DNA of 64,000 nt, taken from assembly GCF_013155465.1 (NCBI RefSeq), contig NZ_JABJVX010000001.1:496001-560000 (forward strand). The letters run 5' to 3'. This document shows positions 49,380 to 56,733 of the stretch, in pieces. The stretch comes from Alterinioella nitratireducens. GTDB taxonomy: Bacteria > Pseudomonadota > Alphaproteobacteria > Rhodobacterales > Rhodobacteraceae. The notes beneath the pieces are model-generated. The model had not been told where the DNA came from. It did no database searches and was given only the letters and a program-made list of their open reading frames with translations. A program made the translations under genes and the position numbers. How positions within the stretch are numbered: the stretch's first letter is position 1; every line of letters starts with the position of its first letter.

Positions 49380-49991
49380 ATGATCCGCCATTTCCCCCTC
49401 ATCGCCGCCTGTCTTGTCGCAGGCGCAACCGCCACATTCGCGCAAGACACGTTCTCGGAGATCGGCACCGGGCAATACCTGGCCCCGCTGGACATGGCGC
49501 CGTTCCAGGATGACACCTGGCAGGGCTATGAGCAGGAGGGGTGGTACGTGCTGGAGAACCGGAGCGATCCCGGCGCGATCCGTTATTATCGCGGCAACGT
49601 GATCGGCGATGTCGGCAACGGCCGTGTCCAGACCAATATCTATGTCCGCAACGATGACGGGCAGGGGCTGGCCGCCGCTGGACTGATCTTCGATTTCAAT
49701 GTCGAGACCTCGACCTATGCCGCCTTCCTGCTGGATCATGAAAACAACCCGATGGTCCTGTTGCGCGATGAGGACGGGATGGAGCCGATCTTTGCCGACG
49801 CTGACGACCCCGTCGGGCGTGGCGATGGCACCGACGTGCTGGCGGTCCGGTTCCTGGACGGGCGGGCGGAGCTGCTGCTCAACGACGAACCGTTTCTGAA
49901 CCTCAGCGCCGAGAGCGGCTTTCATTCCTATGCCGGTGTTATCGCCGTCGGCACCGGACGCCATGGCTTCTGGGGCTTCGCGGCGGAGTAG
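49380..49991 (+). CDS. Secreted beta-rich protein, 203 aa
   Basis: The protein has a signal peptide ([22 protein letters not shown], cut likely after AQA-like FAQ) and a beta-sandwich-like body: [39 protein letters not shown] and [21 protein letters not shown] in parts. It may be a lectin-like fold, but no catalytic motif is seen. It lies about 90 bases before purC on the same strand. A TTGACA at 49347 has no matching -10 box. Confidence 0.7.
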   Translation: MIRHFPLIAACLVAGATATFAQDTFSEIGTGQYLAPLDMAPFQDDTWQGYEQEGWYVLENRSDPGAIRYYRGNVIGDVGNGRVQTNIYVRNDDGQGLAAAGLIFDFNVETSTYAAFLLDHENNPMVLLRDEDGMEPIFADADDPVGRGDGTDVLAVRFLDGRAELLLNDEPFLNLSAESGFHSYAGVIAVGTGRHGFWGFAAE

Positions 49992-50082
49992 ACCCCGCCC
50001 CCGCTTTCCTTTCCGCCAGTGTCGGCGTATACGCGCGATGACCCGCCTTGGCGGACCCTCGGGGATTCGGAGTAAGCAGCAC

Positions 50083-50844
50083 ATGGCACGGCGCAAGAAG
50101 GTCTATGAAGGCAAGGCCAAGACCCTGTACGAAGGCCCGGAACCCGGCACCCTGGTGCAGTATTTCAAGGATGACGCGACCGCGTTCAATGCCGAAAAGC
50201 GCGACGTGATCGAAGGCAAGGGGGTGCTGAACAACCGCCTGTCGGAATATTTCATGACCGGGCTGAACAACATTGGCGTGCCCACCCATTTCATCCGCCG
50301 CCTGAACATGCGCGAACAACTGATCCGCGCGGTCGAGATCATCCCGCTGGAGGTCATCGTGCGCAACTTTGCCGCCGGGTCCATGGCCAAGCGCCTGGGG
50401 CTGGAGGAGGGCACGCAACTGCCGCGCCCGATCATCGAGTTTTCCTACAAGAACGACGACCTGGGCGACCCGCTGGTGCCCGAGGAATATATCATCGCCT
50501 TCGGATGGGCGAGCCAGCAGGACCTTGACGACATCGTGGCGCTGGCGCTCAGGGTCAACGATTTCATGTCCGGGCTGATGTTGGGCGTGGGCATCAGGCT
50601 GGTCGATTTCAAGATCGAGGTCGGCCGCGTCTATGACGGCGATTTCATGCGCCTCATCGTGGCCGACGAGATCAGCCCCGACAGCTGCCGCCTGTGGGAT
50701 ATCGAGACGGGCCGCAAGCTGGACAAGGACGTGTTCCGCCGCGACCTGGGCGACCTGGCCGACGCCTACACGGAAGTGGCGCGGCGGTTGGGCGTGCTGC
50801 CCACGAATAACGGCCCGGTGACGAAGCCGACGCTGATCAACTGA
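50083..50844 (+). CDS. purC: SAICAR synthetase
   Basis: PurC joins aspartate to CAIR in purine synthesis. The 253-residue protein has the signatures [53 protein letters not shown] in two parts and [10 protein letters not shown]. The frame is open to 49930, but ATG 50083 with GGAG nearby gives the standard start [11 protein letters not shown]. purS and purQ follow. Confidence 0.97.
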   Translation: MARRKKVYEGKAKTLYEGPEPGTLVQYFKDDATAFNAEKRDVIEGKGVLNNRLSEYFMTGLNNIGVPTHFIRRLNMREQLIRAVEIIPLEVIVRNFAAGSMAKRLGLEEGTQLPRPIIEFSYKNDDLGDPLVPEEYIIAFGWASQQDLDDIVALALRVNDFMSGLMLGVGIRLVDFKIEVGRVYDGDFMRLIVADEISPDSCRLWDIETGRKLDKDVFRRDLGDLADAYTEVARRLGVLPTNNGPVTKPTLIN

Positions 50845-50866
50845 AGCTCCGCGCCCGGGGTTTGGC

Positions 50867-50902
50867 GGGGGATTTTGAGTATTTGGACCAAGAAGATGGG
50901 GG
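50867..50902 (+). repeat. Composite intergenic repeat, copy 5
   Basis: GGGGATTTTGAGTATTTGGA followed by CCAAGAAGATGGGGG is a copy of the TTTTGAGTATTT subtype, as at 31688-31722. It lies between purC and purS, so the repeat does not fully stop transcription of this operon or purS has its own promoter. Confidence 0.6.
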
Positions 50903-50909
50903 CAGGGTG

Positions 50910-51140
50910 ATGCGTGCGACCGTGACCGTGATGCTGAAACAGGGGGTTCTGGACCCGCAAGGCGAGGCGGTGCGCCACGCGCTTGGCAGCCTCGGATTTG
51001 ACGGCGTCGAGGGCGTGCGCCAGGGCAAGGTGATCGCGCTGGACCTGGCCGAGGGAACGTCGGAGGCCGAGGTGACCGAGATGTGCGAGAAGCTGCTCGC
51101 CAACACGGTGATCGAAAGCTACCGCATCGAGATGGGCTGA
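50910..51140 (+). CDS. purS: FGAM synthase subunit PurS
   Basis: PurS bridges PurQ and PurL in the formylglycinamide ribonucleotide amidotransferase complex. The 76-residue protein has the family pattern TVMLKQGVLDPQGEAVRHAL and GKVIALDL. ATG 50910 follows GGCAGGGTG. Next comes an alcohol dehydrogenase gene, which separates purS from purQ. Confidence 0.95.
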   Translation: MRATVTVMLKQGVLDPQGEAVRHALGSLGFDGVEGVRQGKVIALDLAEGTSEAEVTEMCEKLLANTVIESYRIEMG

Positions 51141-51148
51141 GGTCCGCG

Positions 51149-52189
51149 ATGAAGGCGGCGCTTTTGACAGGTTATCGGTCGGACCTGGAGATCAGTGATC
51201 TGCCCGATCCCGACTGCCCGCGCGATGGCGTGGTGCTGGAGGTTCTGGCCTGCGGCATCTGCCGCTCGGACTGGCATGTCTGGGTCGGGGCCGATCCGGA
51301 TGTGTCCCTGCCGCAGGTGGGCGGCCATGAATATTGCGGTGTCGTGCGCGCCGTGGGCGCGGATGTGACGCGCTGGCGGGTGGGCGACCGGGTCATCGCG
51401 CCGTTCATCCTGGCCTGCGGCGGCTGTGCCGATTGCCAGGCGGGCAATCAGACGATCTGCGCCGATCAGGTGGTGCCGGGGTTCACCGCGCCGGGGGCCT
51501 TTGCCGAGCAGATCGCCGTGCCGCGCGCCGATGTGAACCTGACCGCGCTGCCCGAGGGGATGGATCCCGCGCTTGCCGCGGCCCTCGGCTGCCGGGTCAC
51601 GACGGCCTGGCACGCGCTGACGGGGCGCGCGGCCCTGCGGCCCGGCGAATGGCTGGCCGTCTGGGGCGCGGGCGGCGTGGGGCTGGCGGCGGCGCTGATC
51701 GGCAAGGCCCTAGGCGCGCGGGTGGTGGTGGCCGACCTGGTGCAGGAGAAGCTGGACCACGCGCTGAGCCTGGGCATTGATGCCGCCGTGAACGCGGGCG
51801 GGGCCGATCCGGTGGGGGAGGTCCGCGAGATCACGGGTGGCGGGGCCGATCTGGCTGTCGAGGCGCTCGGCATTGCACCCACCACGATCAACGCTTTGAA
51901 ATGCCTTCGCAAACTGGGCCGCATGGTGCAGGTCGGGATGCCTGCGGGCGACCACGCCGCGATGAGGCTGCCCTGGGACGTGGTCTATTCCGGCCAGTTG
52001 GCCATCTATGGCACGCGCGGCATGCCCGCCTGGCGCTATCCGTCCCTGCTGTCGCTGATCTCGGGCGGACTGGACCTGTCACCGATGATCGCGCGGCGTG
52101 TCACGCTGTCGGATGTCACAACCGAACTGGCCGCCTTCGACGGCCCCGCCCCGCCGGGGATTGCCGTCATCACGGATTTCACCCGCTAG
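51149..52189 (+). CDS. Zinc-dependent alcohol dehydrogenase
   Basis: The 346-residue protein belongs to the medium-chain family. Catalytic zinc ligands are Cys38 (GICRSDWH) and His60-Glu61 (GGHEYCG); structural zinc ligands are Cys90, Cys93, Cys96 and Cys104. The cofactor motif is GAGGVG. The substrate is unknown. ATG 51149 lies eight bases after purS and the stop is 16 bases before purQ, so it is surely in the purine operon, an unusual place for such an enzyme. Confidence 0.92.
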   Translation: MKAALLTGYRSDLEISDLPDPDCPRDGVVLEVLACGICRSDWHVWVGADPDVSLPQVGGHEYCGVVRAVGADVTRWRVGDRVIAPFILACGGCADCQAGNQTICADQVVPGFTAPGAFAEQIAVPRADVNLTALPEGMDPALAAALGCRVTTAWHALTGRAALRPGEWLAVWGAGGVGLAAALIGKALGARVVVADLVQEKLDHALSLGIDAAVNAGGADPVGEVREITGGGADLAVEALGIAPTTINALKCLRKLGRMVQVGMPAGDHAAMRLPWDVVYSGQLAIYGTRGMPAWRYPSLLSLISGGLDLSPMIARRVTLSDVTTELAAFDGPAPPGIAVITDFTR

Positions 52190-52205
52190 ACAAGGATCCC
52201 GCCCC

Positions 52206-52874
52206 ATGAAAGCCGCCGTCATCACCTTTCCCGGCTCCAATTGCGACCGTGACCTGAGCGATGCCTTCCGCGCCGCCGGATGCGGAGTAACCGAGGTCTG
52301 GCACAAGGACAGCACGCTGCCCGAAGGCGTCGATATCATCGGTATTCCCGGCGGGTTTTCCTTCGGCGATTACCTGCGCTGCGGGGCCATCGCGGGGCGC
52401 TCGCCCGTCATGAAGGCGGTCGCGGATCACGTGCACCGGGGCGGCTATGCGATCGGCATCTGCAACGGCTTCCAGGTGCTGTGCGAAACCGGCCTCCTGC
52501 CCGGTGCGCTGATGCGCAATGCGGGGCTGAAATTCACCTGCAAGATGCAAACCCTGACGGTCGCGACCGGCGACAGCGTCTTTACCCGTGGCTATGGCGA
52601 AGGCGCCGAGATCTCCATCCCGCTGGCCCATCATGACGGCAATTACGTGATCGACGCCGAGGGGCTGGCCGCGCTCAAGGACCAGGGCCGCGTGGCCTTC
52701 CGCTACCGGGCCAATCCCAACGGATCGGTTGATGATATCGCCGGGATCCTGTCGGAAAACCGGCGCGTGCTGGGGATGATGCCGCACCCCGAGCGTGTGG
52801 TTGACGCCCGCGTCGGCGGCACCGACGGGCGGGCGCTTTTTGCCGGATTGGTCGATGCGCTGGCCGATGCCTGA
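52206..52874 (+). CDS. purQ: FGAM synthase glutaminase subunit PurQ
   Basis: PurQ frees ammonia from glutamine for FGAM synthesis. The 222-residue protein has the class I glutaminase nucleophile Cys86 in GICNGFQVLCETG and the His/Glu pair in MMPHPERVVD. AAGGAT precedes ATG 52206. purL is not in the window. The gene ends 40 bases before dctB. Confidence 0.97.
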   Translation: MKAAVITFPGSNCDRDLSDAFRAAGCGVTEVWHKDSTLPEGVDIIGIPGGFSFGDYLRCGAIAGRSPVMKAVADHVHRGGYAIGICNGFQVLCETGLLPGALMRNAGLKFTCKMQTLTVATGDSVFTRGYGEGAEISIPLAHHDGNYVIDAEGLAALKDQGRVAFRYRANPNGSVDDIAGILSENRRVLGMMPHPERVVDARVGGTDGRALFAGLVDALADA

Positions 52875-52914
52875 CGGGCTTGAGCCGGATGGGCCAAGCC
52901 ACTAACATCACGCC

Positions 52915-54681
52915 ATGAACCAGCCGTCTGGCCCCATCGTTGCCCCGCGATCCTCGACAGGGCGGCGCGCATGGATTTTGCGTGGGGTCATGGTATTGTT
53001 CCTGGCCATCGCGGGCGGGGTCGTCTGGGTCTCGAACATCTGGCTGACCGAGCGGTTCACCGAAAGCACCCGCAACCGGGCGGAACTGCGCCTGGCGCTC
53101 TATTCCGGCTCCATCATCTCGGAATTGCAGCGAAATTCGGTGGTGCCGCTGCTCTTGTCGCGCGATCCGACGCTGACCCGCGCGCTGGCCATCGGGGATT
53201 TCAGCCGCACCTCGCAGCAACTGATTTCCTACCGCGAGGAGATCGGGGCCGCGTCCCTGACGCTGCTGGATCGCGAGGGGCGCGTGGTGGCCGCAACCGA
53301 CCGGCCCCAGATTGGCGAATTGCACCGCAACGAGCCTTATTTCGTGCAGGCGCTGCGCACCAATGACACGGTCTTCACCACCAGCGAGCTGGAGACCGGC
53401 GCCTTCGAGTTCACCTTCGCGCGCCGCATCGAGGCCGACAATCAACTGGTCGGCGTGATCCTGGTCAAGGTCGATCTGGGCCGCCTGGAGGATCGCTGGC
53501 GCGGCACCTCCGAAGCGGTCTTCGTGGCCAATTCGGAAGGCACCATCATCCTGTCCACCGAACCGCGCTGGCGCGGGCTGGAGGAGGAGGGCGCGATGGC
53601 CGTGCAATCGCCCCCCTCGGCCATCCAGCGCGTGATCGAGGCGACGGGGGATTGGGCCTTCACCACGCCGGGGCCGTTCTTTTCCGGCAATTCGACGCTG
53701 CGGCTGGAAAGCCGGATTCCGTTTCGAGGCTGGAAACTGGTCTCGTTCACCGCCTTCGCCTCGGTGCGCGAACGCGTCAACGGGGTGCTGGCGCTGGAGA
53801 TCATGGGATTCGCGTTGGCTCTGGCGGGCGCCTTCTATGTGTTGAGCCGCCGGGCGCGGATGCAGACGGTGATCTTCCAGCGCGAATCGGCGGAGCTTCG
53901 CCGCCTCAACAATCGCTTGCAGCGGGAAATCGCCGAACGTCAACGGGTTGAGAAGACGCTGGAGGAGGCCGAGGCGAGCCTGGCGCAAAGCTCCAAACTG
54001 GCCGCGATGGGCGAGATGTCGGCCGCCGTCAGCCACGAGTTGAACCAGCCGCTGGCCGCGATGAAAACCTACCTGGCGGGCGCGCGGCTGCTCTTGCAAC
54101 GCAGACGGCCCGAGGAGGCGCTGTCCTCGTTCCAGCGCATCGACGACCTTCTTGACCGGATGAACGCGATCACGCGGCAGCTCAAATCCTATGCAAGAAA
54201 GGGGGCCGAGGCGTTTGCGCCCGTCGATCTGCGCGACTCTCTCGCCGCGTCGCTGACCATGATGGAGCCGCAACTGCGCCAGATGACGGTCGAGATCACC
54301 CAGACCATGCCGCGAGAACCCGTGATGGTGCTGGCCGACCGGCTGCGGCTGGAACAGGTGATCATCAACCTGTTGCGCAATGCGCTGGATGCGATGAAGG
54401 GCGAGGCGCATCGCGAACTGGACCTGATCATCGCCGAGGGCGACGAGGTGGTTTTGACGGTGCGCGACAACGGGCGCGGCATTGACGATCTGGACGCGCT
54501 GTTCGAGCCCTTCTACACGACCAAGAAACCCGGTGATGGCGTGGGGCTCGGCCTCGCGATATCCTCGGGCATCGTGAAGGATCTGGGCGGACGGCTGACG
54601 GCGCGCAACGGCGAGGATGGCGGCGCGGTGTTCGAGGTCCGCCTGCCGCGCGCCGATCAGAGCCAGGCCGCGGCGCAATGA
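52915..54681 (+). CDS. dctB: DctB-like sensor histidine kinase
   Basis: This 588-residue inner-membrane kinase has two membrane segments (about residues 21-43 and 293-312) around a periplasmic double-PAS-like sensor, a coiled coil, the phospho-acceptor His374 in AAVSHELNQPLAAMKTY and ATPase boxes NLLRNALDA, DNGRGID and GVGLGLAIS. The architecture is that of DctB, which senses C4-dicarboxylates such as succinate. No dct transport gene is within the window, so the ligand is inferred. The regulator gene follows 18 bases later. Confidence 0.9.
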   Translation: MNQPSGPIVAPRSSTGRRAWILRGVMVLFLAIAGGVVWVSNIWLTERFTESTRNRAELRLALYSGSIISELQRNSVVPLLLSRDPTLTRALAIGDFSRTSQQLISYREEIGAASLTLLDREGRVVAATDRPQIGELHRNEPYFVQALRTNDTVFTTSELETGAFEFTFARRIEADNQLVGVILVKVDLGRLEDRWRGTSEAVFVANSEGTIILSTEPRWRGLEEEGAMAVQSPPSAIQRVIEATGDWAFTTPGPFFSGNSTLRLESRIPFRGWKLVSFTAFASVRERVNGVLALEIMGFALALAGAFYVLSRRARMQTVIFQRESAELRRLNNRLQREIAERQRVEKTLEEAEASLAQSSKLAAMGEMSAAVSHELNQPLAAMKTYLAGARLLLQRRRPEEALSSFQRIDDLLDRMNAITRQLKSYARKGAEAFAPVDLRDSLAASLTMMEPQLRQMTVEITQTMPREPVMVLADRLRLEQVIINLLRNALDAMKGEAHRELDLIIAEGDEVVLTVRDNGRGIDDLDALFEPFYTTKKPGDGVGLGLAISSGIVKDLGGRLTARNGEDGGAVFEVRLPRADQSQAAAQ

Positions 54682-54699
54682 GCAGGTAGGGAAAAGACC

Positions 54700-56016
54700 A
54701 TGAGAATCGCGATCATCGACGACGAGCAGGACATGCGCCAGTCGATCAGCCAATGGCTGGCCCTCAGCGGCTTCGAGACCGAGACCTATGCCAGCGCGGA
54801 AGAGGCGCTCAAGCAGATCGGGCCGGATTATTCCGGCGTCGTCGTCAGCGACATCAAGATGCCCGGAATGGACGGGATCGCTTTCCTCAAGCGGTTGATG
54901 GGGATGGATAGCAGCCTGCCCGTGATCATGATCACAGGTCATGGCGACGTGCCGATGGCGGTCGAGGCGATGCGCCTCGGGGCCTATGACTTCCTGGAAA
55001 AGCCGTTCAATCCCGACCGCATGACCGAGCTTGCCAAGCGCGCCGGCCAGACACGGCGTCTGACGCTGGACAACCGCGCGCTGCGCCGCGAGCTCAGCGA
55101 TGGCACCGTGCTGATGCGCAAGCTGATAGGCTCCTCGCCGGTGATGGAGCGGCTGCGCGAGGATATCCTGGACCTCGGCCAGGCCGATGGCCATGTACTG
55201 ATCACCGGCGAGACCGGGACCGGCAAATCGCTGGTGGCCCATGCGCTGCACGCGGTGGGGCCGCGCGCGGGCAAGCCGCTGGTCTCGGTGGCCTGCGCCG
55301 CGCATGAGGAAAGCGCACTGTCCGCCATGCTGTTCGGGCCGGTGGGCGAGGGGCAGGATCTGCCGTTGGTCGAACAGGCGCGCGGCGGCTCGCTGCTGCT
55401 GGAGGGGGTCGAGGCGCTGCCGCAGGCGTTGCAGGCGCGCCTGCTGACGCTGATCAACGACATGGGCAACCCGGCCGAGACCCGCGTCGTGGCGATCTGC
55501 AACGCGGCGGAACCCGAAAGCTGCGAGGCCAGCCTGCGCCCCGATCTCTTCTATCGCCTGGCCGCGATGCGCATCGACCTGCCACCGCTGCGCGCGCGCG
55601 GCGAGGATATCCTGACCCTCTTCAACCGTTTCGGGGAACAGTTCGCCGAGGAATACGGCACCGAGGCCCCGCAGGTCACCGCGCAGGAGGCCGCGCAGCT
55701 CCTGCAGGCCCCCTGGCCCGGCAATGTGCGCCAACTGATCAACATCGCCGAACGCGCCATCCTGCAACAGAGGCGCGGCTCGGGCTCGATCGCCTCGCTT
55801 CTGATGAACGATGGCGAGGAGGTGGGCCAGCAACAGGTCGGCGAGGGCAAGCCGCTCAAGGAATATGTCGAGGCGTTCGAGCGGATGCTGATCGACAACA
55901 CCATGCGGCGGCACCGTGGCTCCATCGCCAATGTGATGGAGGAGCTTAGCCTGCCGCGCCGGACCCTGAACGAGAAGATGGCGAAATACGGGCTCAGCCG
56001 TTCGGATTATCTTTGA
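54700..56016 (+). CDS. dctD: DctD-like response regulator lacking GAFTGA
   Basis: The 438-residue protein has a receiver domain (Asp51 in VVSDIKMPG), an AAA+ domain with Walker A GETGTGKS (residues 170-177) and a Fis-type DNA-binding end (RGSIANVMEELSLPRRTLNEK in two parts). The sigma-54 contact loop GAFTGA is absent: after LFG (211-213) comes PVGEGQDLPLVE. The Walker B also deviates (LLLEGVE instead of LFLDEIE). So it should bind DNA and respond to phosphorylation but probably does not remodel sigma-54 polymerase. R. capsulatus NtrC is a known parallel. AGGTAGGG precedes the ATG. Confidence 0.9.
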   Translation: MRIAIIDDEQDMRQSISQWLALSGFETETYASAEEALKQIGPDYSGVVVSDIKMPGMDGIAFLKRLMGMDSSLPVIMITGHGDVPMAVEAMRLGAYDFLEKPFNPDRMTELAKRAGQTRRLTLDNRALRRELSDGTVLMRKLIGSSPVMERLREDILDLGQADGHVLITGETGTGKSLVAHALHAVGPRAGKPLVSVACAAHEESALSAMLFGPVGEGQDLPLVEQARGGSLLLEGVEALPQALQARLLTLINDMGNPAETRVVAICNAAEPESCEASLRPDLFYRLAAMRIDLPPLRARGEDILTLFNRFGEQFAEEYGTEAPQVTAQEAAQLLQAPWPGNVRQLINIAERAILQQRRGSGSIASLLMNDGEEVGQQQVGEGKPLKEYVEAFERMLIDNTMRRHRGSIANVMEELSLPRRTLNEKMAKYGLSRSDYL

Positions 56017-56051
56017 AGCGTCGCGTCTGACGCGGGGGACGGGAGCCTTCG

Positions 56052-56079
56052 GCGAGGATATTTTGAGAACAAAGAAAAG
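56052..56079 (+). repeat. Composite intergenic repeat, copy 6
   Basis: GAGGATATTTTGAGAACAAA followed by GAAAAG, a variant of the AT-rich tail, 40 bases past the dctD stop and directed like dctD. Confidence 0.6.
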
Positions 56080-56089
56080 GGGCGGAACA

Positions 56090-56123
56090 ACCCCTGATCC
56101 GGGCCAGCGCCCGCATCAGGGGT
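56090..56123 (+). terminator. Hairpin terminator after dctD
   Basis: ACCCCTGAT (56090-56098) pairs with ATCAGGGGT (56115-56123), and an inner CGGGC/GCCCG extends the stem. CTTCTTCG follows, only partly T-rich. It should end the dctBD transcript. Confidence 0.7.
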
Positions 56124-56226
56124 CTTCTTCGTTCACGGTCATCGGCGTCCCCGCCTGTACCGTGCCTTTGGTATAGGTATGAAATGTTGCGTTCCGGTTA
56201 ACGGCGGCGGCGGTTAACCTTAACGG

Positions 56227-56255
56227 CTTCTTTGTTCCGAAAATATCCTGGGGGA
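56227..56255 (-). repeat. Composite intergenic repeat, copy 7
   Basis: On the minus strand this reads CAGGATATTTTCGGAACAAA then GAAG. It faces copy 6 at a distance of about 150 bases, so the two could pair in a transcript. Confidence 0.65.
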
Positions 56256-56733
56256 GGCGCCCATAGGGCGGCGGGGGCAACGCCCCCAACGGCGCCATGA
56301 TCGTGGGCCGGTGCAACGGGGTCTGGTGTCGAATTGCCATTGTAATCGCCCCGAACTTGCCCTTAATGTTGTAGACGCGGCAATGGGCCGGACGCCCGGA
56401 CCGCATCAACAGATTTCCGAACCGTCTTCCGGCGCGCGTCCCAAGACGACGCGGCGCGGATTTCGGGAAGGTCACGAGGGCCCCCGCAATCGACCGGGCC
56501 CGACAGGATTGTCCCGGCAGGGCCGGGGCTTGCAAACGGATGGTGGGCACGACACCCCGCCATCGGAGATAAACCGCGATGCAACGCGAGCGCAGGATTG
56601 AGGGATGGCATGACGGGTTCTTGGCCCGCATCCTGTCCGACTGCGCCCCCGCCATCGCCATTTCAGGACAACATGGAACAACGGATGCCGGCCCCCCGGG
56701 GCACGGTAGCGTGGCTCCATGCGCAAGGAACAC

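Larger units (their letters stand above)
56017..56733. other. 717-base gap between dctD and rne
   Basis: This gap holds two composite repeats in opposite orientation (56052 and 56227), a strong hairpin after dctD (56090-56123), and a GGTTAA/TTAACC inverted repeat (56196-56219). The right half (56260-56733) has short open frames without ribosome sites and is best read as a long rne leader. No promoter could be placed firmly. Confidence 0.6.

Noticed and set aside
56311-56601. A 96-codon open frame in the rne leader
   Set aside because: No ribosome site, unlikely composition and an overlap with other equally open frames; nothing supports translation.
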